This document shows, piece by piece, positions 6,675 through 11,989 of a stretch of DNA of 11,989 nt. The notes beneath the pieces are model-generated. The model had not been told where the DNA came from, made no database searches, and saw nothing but the letters and a program-made list of their open reading frames with translations. Location of the stretch: contig DFYK01000109.1 of NCBI GenBank assembly GCA_002383605.1, positions 22,332-34,320 of the forward strand. The letters are read 5' to 3'. A program made the translations under genes and the position numbers. The stretch's first letter is position 1. Every line of letters starts with the position of its first letter. This stretch comes from Proteiniphilum sp. UBA4084 (GTDB lineage Bacteria; Bacteroidota; Bacteroidia; Bacteroidales; Dysgonomonadaceae).

Positions 6675-9464
6675 ATGAAACAGACGATGATTTTATCCTT
6701 GATGTTAGCATTGTTTCTGGGAGGATGTGGTATCAAAACAAATGATACCAGCTGGCCGGAGATAACGGCTGAAAGCAAACCCTGGACACGCTGGTGGTGG
6801 ATGGGCAATGATGTGGAGTCGGCCGGACTAACGTATAACCTGGAAGCACTCGGCAACGCGGGTATAGGCGGTGTGGAAATTACTCCCATCTACGGGGTAA
6901 AGGGAAGAGAAGCTCACTACATCGATTACCTCTCTCCCGAATGGATGAAGATGCTCGGTCTTACCATATCGGAAGCGGCCCGACTGGGGATGGGTGTGGA
7001 TATGAACAATGGTACCGGATGGCCATTTGGTGGGCCTTCGGTCAGCGTGGAGGATGCTGCTACTAAAGCTTTCTTCAATCAGTACAATGTGAAAGGGGGA
7101 GGAAAACTGGAGGAGAAAATTGAGATCTCAGACAAAAGACAAACCGATATTTCATATATCGACAAGGTGATGGCCTACCCGGCAAATGGAGATGCCATCG
7201 ACCTGACCGACAGGGTCACCGATGAAGGGTATCTCGACTGGGTTGCACCCGCGGGTGAAGATTACAGGGTGATAGCCCTCTTTGTGGGAAAAAGCAGGCA
7301 ACAGGTAAAAAGAGCCGCTCCCGGCGGAGCGGGCTATGTGCTGAACCATTTCGACAAGGAGGCGGTGATGCGTTACCTGGATCGGTTTGATAAGGCTTTT
7401 GCAGAAAGCGGCACACCTTTTCCGAACACCTTCTTCAACGACTCTTATGAGGTGTATGGTGCCGACTGGACACCGGAACTCCTGAATGAGTTCGAACAGA
7501 GAAGAGGATATAAATTGCAGGACTATTTTCCGGAGCTGCTTGCCGACGGGGCCACAGATATGTCTGTCCGGGTTATTTCTGATTACCGTGAAACGGTGGG
7601 TGACATACTTCTGGAGAATTTCACCACACCCTGGACAAAATGGGCACATTCTCATGGAGTGAAGACCAGAAACCAGGCACACGGCTCACCGGCCAACCTG
7701 GTTGACCTGTATGCAGCAGTGGACATTCCGGAATGTGAATCGTTTGGAATTACAGATTTTGACATCCCGGGACTGAGAAAAGATTCCATCCGGAAAGAAA
7801 ATGACAGCGATCCTACTGTGCTTAAATATGCATCGTCTGCAGCACATATTTCAGGAAAACAATTCACATCATCCGAGACTTTTACCTGGCTGACAGAGCA
7901 TTTCAGAACTTCACTTTCACAAGCTAAACCTGAGATAGATCAGATGTTTGCATCCGGAGTGAACCGGGTATTCTTTCACGGTTCAACCTATTCGCCGGAA
8001 GATGCCAAATGGCCAGGATGGAAATTTTACGCTTCTGTGGACATGTCGCCCACCAACACCATCTGGAAAGATGCACCTGCCTTCTTCAACTATATTGCCC
8101 GTGTACAGTCGTTTCTCCAGAGCGGAAAACCGGACAACGACTTCCTGCTTTATCTGCCTATCTATGATATCTGGGAGGAGCAGCGGGGCAACTATTTTAC
8201 CACCTTTGCCATTCATGGCATGCGGGAACGGTTACCCGATTTTTGCAATGCGGTGGACAAGATTATGGAGAGCGGATATGACCTCGATTATATTTCCGAT
8301 CGTTTCCTGATGACGACCACCCTGGAGAACGGATTGCTCAAAACGGAGGGCGGCACAACTTACAAAGCACTGATACTTCCTGCGGTAAAGAATATTCCGC
8401 TTGAAACGATGGAGCAGATAAAAAAATTAACCGAACAGGGTGCGACAGTGATTTTTGTGGATCACTACCCTTCGGGTGTACCGGGACTTTATGATCTGGA
8501 TAAAAGAAGGGAAGAATTCAATCGGGTGATGTCTGATTTACCTGATGTAAACACATTTGATGCTGTTACCCGAAATGAACTGGGTAAGGGTGCTGTAATC
8601 ACCGGCAACGACTATGGCAAAATTCTGGAATTATGGAAAAGTGACCAGGAATTATTTGTTTCTGAATTAGGTGGTCAATTGGTGAGAAGAAAACATGAAA
8701 ACGGACATATCTATTTCATGTCGATGCTAAGCAACAATCCCGTAGATGGATGGGTAGGACTGGGAGTTTCCGCTAAGAGTGCAATGATTTTCAATCCGAT
8801 GAACGGAGAAAAGGGGAAGGCCAGACTGCGTAATAACGATGGTAAAATTGAAGTCTACCTACAGCTGAAACCTGGCGAGTCGGTCATTATCAAAACCTTC
8901 TACAATGAGGTTGAATCCCCAGAGTGGAGTTACTTTGCACCGACCGGAGAGATGGTTGCATTGAACAGCGACTGGACGCTCAGCTTCCCGGAGAGTGATC
9001 CGGCAATAGATGAGACATTCCGGATAAACAACCTCTCTTCCTGGACAGATATCGGTCACGATAGCCTGAAGGTCAACAGAGGTACCGGACTTTACAGCAA
9101 AACATTTCAGTTCAAAAAGAATCCGGGCTCCGAATATCTGCTCTCGCTGGGCGATGTGAGGGAGAGCGCTCAGATAAAGATCAACGGCAGAGATGCCGGC
9201 ACACTTTATGCCGTTCCTTTTGAGACAAAAATAGGCGATCTACTGCAGGATGGAGAAAACAAGATAGAAATAGCGGTCACAAACCTGCCTGCAAACCGGA
9301 TTGCAGATTACGATAGAAAAGGTGTTGAGTGGCGTATATTTCAGGAGATCAACTTTGTCAGTATCACCTATCAGCCCACTCAATTTGATATCTGGAATAT
9401 CATGCCTTCAGGTTTGTTAGGTCCTGTAACTATTCAGGAGATAAATAACATAGAACCAAAATAA
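6675..9464 (+). CDS. GH106 alpha-L-rhamnosidase, lipoprotein
   Basis: 929 residues with a clear GH106 signature throughout. GH106 enzymes are inverting, calcium-dependent exo-alpha-L-rhamnosidases that act on rhamnogalacturonan fragments. Visible marks are RWWWMGNDV at 39-47, GIGGVEI at 63-69, GMGVDMNNGTGWPFGGP at 105-121, FFNDSYEV at 253-260, QAHGSP at 334-339, IPECESFG at 351-358, SSETFTWL at 399-406, and MPSGLLGPV at 910-918 near the C-terminus. Glu401, and Glu353 or Glu355, are candidate catalytic or metal-binding residues, not proved here. Residues about 750-920 form a galactose-binding-like beta domain. The signal peptide ends in lipobox LGGC (Cys18), so the enzyme is membrane-anchored. 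The start at 6675 gives the signal peptide directly. It follows the first GH2 gene by 78 bases and precedes the second by 9. It would alternate with the GH28 module to shorten a Rha-GalA backbone, or remove rhamnose from side chains. Confidence 0.93.
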   Translation: MKQTMILSLMLALFLGGCGIKTNDTSWPEITAESKPWTRWWWMGNDVESAGLTYNLEALGNAGIGGVEITPIYGVKGREAHYIDYLSPEWMKMLGLTISEAARLGMGVDMNNGTGWPFGGPSVSVEDAATKAFFNQYNVKGGGKLEEKIEISDKRQTDISYIDKVMAYPANGDAIDLTDRVTDEGYLDWVAPAGEDYRVIALFVGKSRQQVKRAAPGGAGYVLNHFDKEAVMRYLDRFDKAFAESGTPFPNTFFNDSYEVYGADWTPELLNEFEQRRGYKLQDYFPELLADGATDMSVRVISDYRETVGDILLENFTTPWTKWAHSHGVKTRNQAHGSPANLVDLYAAVDIPECESFGITDFDIPGLRKDSIRKENDSDPTVLKYASSAAHISGKQFTSSETFTWLTEHFRTSLSQAKPEIDQMFASGVNRVFFHGSTYSPEDAKWPGWKFYASVDMSPTNTIWKDAPAFFNYIARVQSFLQSGKPDNDFLLYLPIYDIWEEQRGNYFTTFAIHGMRERLPDFCNAVDKIMESGYDLDYISDRFLMTTTLENGLLKTEGGTTYKALILPAVKNIPLETMEQIKKLTEQGATVIFVDHYPSGVPGLYDLDKRREEFNRVMSDLPDVNTFDAVTRNELGKGAVITGNDYGKILELWKSDQELFVSELGGQLVRRKHENGHIYFMSMLSNNPVDGWVGLGVSAKSAMIFNPMNGEKGKARLRNNDGKIEVYLQLKPGESVIIKTFYNEVESPEWSYFAPTGEMVALNSDWTLSFPESDPAIDETFRINNLSSWTDIGHDSLKVNRGTGLYSKTFQFKKNPGSEYLLSLGDVRESAQIKINGRDAGTLYAVPFETKIGDLLQDGENKIEIAVTNLPANRIADYDRKGVEWRIFQEINFVSITYQPTQFDIWNIMPSGLLGPVTIQEINNIEPK

Positions 9465-9473
9465 AAATATCCA

Positions 9474-11989
9474 ATGAATCGTTTTTTTTATCATAGCATT
9501 GCTATTATTGTACTGTTGCTATTTTCACAGTCGGCATGGCCTGAATTGAACCCAAATAGCTCACAACGAGTGAAATACAACTTCAACAGTCAATGGCTAC
9601 TCCATATCGGCGACCTGGAAAAAGGTGAAGATACCGGTATGGACGATTCCTCCTGGAAGAAGATCACTCTCCCGCACGCTTTCAATGAAGATGAAGCTTT
9701 CAGGGTGGCCATCGATCAGCTGACCGACACCATTGTCTGGTACCGCAAACATTTCAGGCTCCCAAAGGGTGATCAGGGGAAGAAAGTTTTTCTTGAGTTT
9801 GAGGGAATCCGTTTTGGGGGTGAGTTCTTTATCAATGGCAAAAGTGTTGGGTTACATGAGAATGGAGTTATGGCTGCCGGATTCGATATCACCGACAACA
9901 TCCAGTACAACCGGGAGAATGTGGTGGCGGTGCGGATCGATAATTCATGGGAATACAGTGAACGGGCAACCAACCAGCGGTATCAGTGGAACGACCGCAA
10001 CTTTAATGCAAACTACGGCGGCATACCCAAGAATGTATATCTGCATGTGAGCGATCGACTCTACCAGACACTTCCTCTCTACAGCAATCTGGGTACCACA
10101 GGTACCTATATCTATGCAAGGGAAATCAACGTAAGTAAAAAAAATGCTCTCATCATTGCCGAATCTGAGATAAAGAATGAATACAAGCAACCCAAGACAT
10201 TCCGTTTTGAAATGGCCATAGAGGATGAGCAGGGAAAAATCATCAAACAGGTTGCAGGAAGCGAAATAACCTTGCAGCCGGGAGAGACAATTACCACCCG
10301 GGTACATGACAAGGTGGATAATCTTCATTTCTGGAGCTGGGGACATGGCTATTTGTACAAGGTATATACCACGCTCTATGTTGATAACAAACCTGTAGAC
10401 AGGGTGACTACCCGAACCGGGTTTCGTAAAACCCGGTTTGGTGAGGGAATGGTGTGGCTGAACGACCGTGTGATACAGCTGAAAGGTTATGCACAACGGA
10501 CCAGCAACGAGTGGCCCTCGGTGGGGATGTCGGTGCCGGCATGGCTGAGCGACTTCAGCAACCGGATGATCGTGGAGGGCAATGGCAATCTGGTGCGCTG
10601 GATGCATGTCACTCCCTGGAAACAGGATGTGGAATCGTGCGACCGTGTAGGATTGTTACAGGCTATGCCTGCTGGTGATGCAGAAAGAGACGTGGAAGGT
10701 CGCCGATGGGAGCAGCGGGTGGAGTTGATGCGGGATGCAATCATTTACAACAGGAACAACCCCAGCATCATTTTCTACGAGTGCGGCAACGAATCGATCA
10801 GCGAGGAGCATATGGCGGAGATGATCGCCGTTCGCAATCAGTATGATCCATATGGCGGAAGAGCCATCGGTTCCCGCGAGATGCTCGACAGCAAACTGGC
10901 TGAATATGGAGGGGAAATGCTTTATATTAACAAAAGTGCCAAACATCCCATGTGGGCAACCGAGTATTGCCGCGACGAAGGACTGCGTAAATATTGGGAC
11001 AGCTACTCCTATCCTTTCCATCAGGATGGTGATGGTCCTTTGTACAAAGATCAAAATGCAAGTTCATATAACCGCAATCAGGACTCTTTTACAAGAGAAC
11101 TGGTAACACGCTGGAACGACTATTACAGGGTACGTCCCGGCACCGGCAAAAGAGTCAGTTCGGGGGGGGTGAAAATTATCTTTTCCGACTCCAACACGCA
11201 CTTCAGGGGAGCGGAAAACTACCGCCGTAGTGGCGTTACAGACCCAATGCGGATTCCTAAGGATGGATATTATGCTCACCAGGTGATGTGGGACGGATGG
11301 GTGGATGTGGAAAATTACCGCACCCACATTGTGGGACACTGGAACTATACACCGGAAGTCGTCAAAGATATCTACGTGGTCTCATCCGGTGAAGAGGTTG
11401 AACTTTTTGTGAATGGTAAATCAAAGGGTATGGGTGAAAGGAGCGATCACTTTCTGTTCACTTTCCGCAACATCCGCTGGGAGCCGGGTACTCTCGAGGC
11501 AGTCAGCTACGACGATGCAAAAAACACATTGAGCCGCCACAAGCTGGAGACAACAGGAGAGGCTGCGGCTGTCAGGCTGAAACTGATGCAGGCTCCCGAC
11601 GGATTTAAAGCAGATGGTGCCGATATGGTCTTGGTGGAGGTCGAAGTGGTGGATGAGAACGGCAATCGTTGTCCTCTCGCCAATGATATGATATCCTTCA
11701 CTCTGGAAGGTCCTGCAGAGTGGAGAGGTGGAATTGCCCAGGGGCCCGATAACTACATTCTCTCTCAAAATCTCCCGGTTGAATGTGGAATTAACCGGGT
11801 TTTAATCCGATCGACCGACAAAAGCGGAAATATCAAACTCACGGCTACAGCAAACGGTTTAACTCCGGCCTCAATTTCATTTAAATCAATCCCGACAACT
11901 GTTACAAATGGACTCTTTACTTACATCAGTGGAGAACATCAACCCGGTTATCTGGGAAGAGACGAAATTTTGGGAGGCGAATCATTTTC
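9474..11989 (+). CDS. Second GH2 family enzyme, secreted (3' end beyond window)
   Basis: From the ATG at 9474, nine bases after the GH106 stop, one frame stays open to the right edge: 838 codons with no stop, so the C-terminus is missing. It starts MNRFFYHSIAIIVLLLF, a signal peptide with likely cleavage near SQSA and no lipobox. A sugar-binding domain (about 33-195; WYRKHFRL, NYGGIPKNVYL) and an Ig-like domain (about 200-310) precede a TIM barrel beginning near RTGFRKTRF. YECGNES carries the acid/base Glu440, and WATEYCRDEG carries the probable nucleophile Glu497, only 57 residues later. HWNYTPEVVKDIYV from residue 622 resembles the DUF4982 domain, followed by an Ig-like domain from about 700. 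This architecture is common among Bacteroidota GH2 beta-galactosidase-like proteins, but the substrate is not determined. It differs clearly from the other GH2 protein in motifs and domain order, so the two are not recent duplicates. Confidence 0.87.
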   Translation, partial: MNRFFYHSIAIIVLLLFSQSAWPELNPNSSQRVKYNFNSQWLLHIGDLEKGEDTGMDDSSWKKITLPHAFNEDEAFRVAIDQLTDTIVWYRKHFRLPKGDQGKKVFLEFEGIRFGGEFFINGKSVGLHENGVMAAGFDITDNIQYNRENVVAVRIDNSWEYSERATNQRYQWNDRNFNANYGGIPKNVYLHVSDRLYQTLPLYSNLGTTGTYIYAREINVSKKNALIIAESEIKNEYKQPKTFRFEMAIEDEQGKIIKQVAGSEITLQPGETITTRVHDKVDNLHFWSWGHGYLYKVYTTLYVDNKPVDRVTTRTGFRKTRFGEGMVWLNDRVIQLKGYAQRTSNEWPSVGMSVPAWLSDFSNRMIVEGNGNLVRWMHVTPWKQDVESCDRVGLLQAMPAGDAERDVEGRRWEQRVELMRDAIIYNRNNPSIIFYECGNESISEEHMAEMIAVRNQYDPYGGRAIGSREMLDSKLAEYGGEMLYINKSAKHPMWATEYCRDEGLRKYWDSYSYPFHQDGDGPLYKDQNASSYNRNQDSFTRELVTRWNDYYRVRPGTGKRVSSGGVKIIFSDSNTHFRGAENYRRSGVTDPMRIPKDGYYAHQVMWDGWVDVENYRTHIVGHWNYTPEVVKDIYVVSSGEEVELFVNGKSKGMGERSDHFLFTFRNIRWEPGTLEAVSYDDAKNTLSRHKLETTGEAAAVRLKLMQAPDGFKADGADMVLVEVEVVDENGNRCPLANDMISFTLEGPAEWRGGIAQGPDNYILSQNLPVECGINRVLIRSTDKSGNIKLTATANGLTPASISFKSIPTTVTNGLFTYISGEHQPGYLGRDEILGGESF
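9482..9489 (+). repeat. T8 homopolymer just inside the second GH2 gene
   Basis: Eight T residues fall in codons 3-6 of the gene, coding for Phe-Phe in the signal peptide. The reading frame through the tract is intact, because it leads directly into the signal peptide and the rest of the enzyme. A one-base slip here would abolish nearly the whole protein. Confidence 0.8.
10413..10441 (+). repeat. Strong inverted repeat inside the second GH2 gene
   Basis: Arms 10415-10424 (AACCGGGTTT) and 10429-10438 (AAACCCGGTT) are perfect complements around a four-base loop CGTA. A G-T pair and two further C-G pairs extend the stem to 13 pairs. It lies in coding sequence for the conserved RTGFRKTRFG stretch ahead of the TIM barrel and is not followed by a T-tract, so it is not a standard terminator. 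Confidence 0.75.
11162..11169 (+). repeat. G8 homopolymer inside the second GH2 gene
   Basis: Eight G residues encode the Gly-Gly of SSGGVKIIFSDSN, which follows both catalytic glutamates. The frame on both sides is the same and gives family-like sequence, so the tract is in its productive length here. G tracts of this size are prone to replication slippage and to sequencing error. Confidence 0.8.

Noticed and set aside
9733..10050. A 105-codon plus-strand frame starting at 9733
   Set aside because: It is out of frame with the second GH2 gene, which covers the same bases with recognisable sugar-binding domain sequence.
10413..10441. Transcription terminator
   Set aside because: The hairpin is inside an open coding frame and lacks a following T-tract.
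9945..10607. A 220-codon minus-strand open frame
   Set aside because: The plus strand here is a continuous GH2 coding frame from 9474 to the right edge with clear family motifs, so the antisense frame is a shadow.
11162..11169. Possible frameshift at the G8 tract
   Set aside because: The frame before and after the tract is the same and gives continuous GH2 sequence, so no break is present in this copy.
3726..11989. The two GH2 genes as a recent tandem duplication
   Set aside because: Their motifs around the catalytic glutamates, the spacing between them and their C-terminal domains differ, so they belong to distinct GH2 groups.
1..11989. CRISPR arrays, tRNA or rRNA genes, insertion sequences, attachment sites
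   Set aside because: No regularly spaced repeats, RNA gene signatures, transposase frames or terminal inverted repeats were seen; nearly all of the window is explained by hydrolase coding sequence.

Overview
The window is an 11,989-base stretch of a bacterial carbohydrate-degradation locus. All recognisable genes lie on the + strand, packed almost end to end. The organism is most likely a member of the Bacteroidales (phylum Bacteroidota). The reasons are runs of secreted glycoside hydrolases of the kind found in polysaccharide utilisation loci (PULs), mostly weak or absent Shine-Dalgarno sequences, AT-rich leaders, and the typical Bacteroidota mix of lipoprotein and ordinary signal peptides. 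No taxonomic marker is present, so genus and species cannot be given.

Layout from left to right: (1) the last 38 codons of an unidentified upstream gene (to 118); (2) a complete GH105 unsaturated (rhamno)galacturonyl hydrolase (167-1402); (3) a lipoprotein joining a GH28 polygalacturonase-type beta-helix to a GH43-like beta-propeller (1399-3705), overlapping the GH105 gene by ATGA; (4) a complete GH2 enzyme (3726-6596); (5) a GH106 alpha-L-rhamnosidase lipoprotein (6675-9464); (6) a second, unrelated-looking GH2 enzyme (9474 to the right edge, no stop reached). The gaps are 48, -4, 20, 78 and 9 bases, and no promoter or terminator can be supported in any of them. The set is best read as part of one operon.

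The likely combined job is breakdown of pectin side regions, most probably rhamnogalacturonan I or II. GH28 removes or cleaves at galacturonate, GH106 removes alpha-L-rhamnose, GH105 removes the unsaturated uronate left by polysaccharide lyases (which must be encoded elsewhere), and the GH2 and GH43-like modules would trim neutral or acidic side-chain sugars. No SusC/SusD transporter pair, lyase, sulfatase or regulator lies in the window, so it is an internal part of a larger locus.

I do not see a clearly new class of biological system here. The most unusual item is the single-chain GH28 + GH43-like protein. Its GH43 catalytic acids look complete, but the GH28 'GHG' histidine is replaced by glycine. 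The exact specificity of both GH2 enzymes and of the GH43-like module cannot be read from sequence alone.
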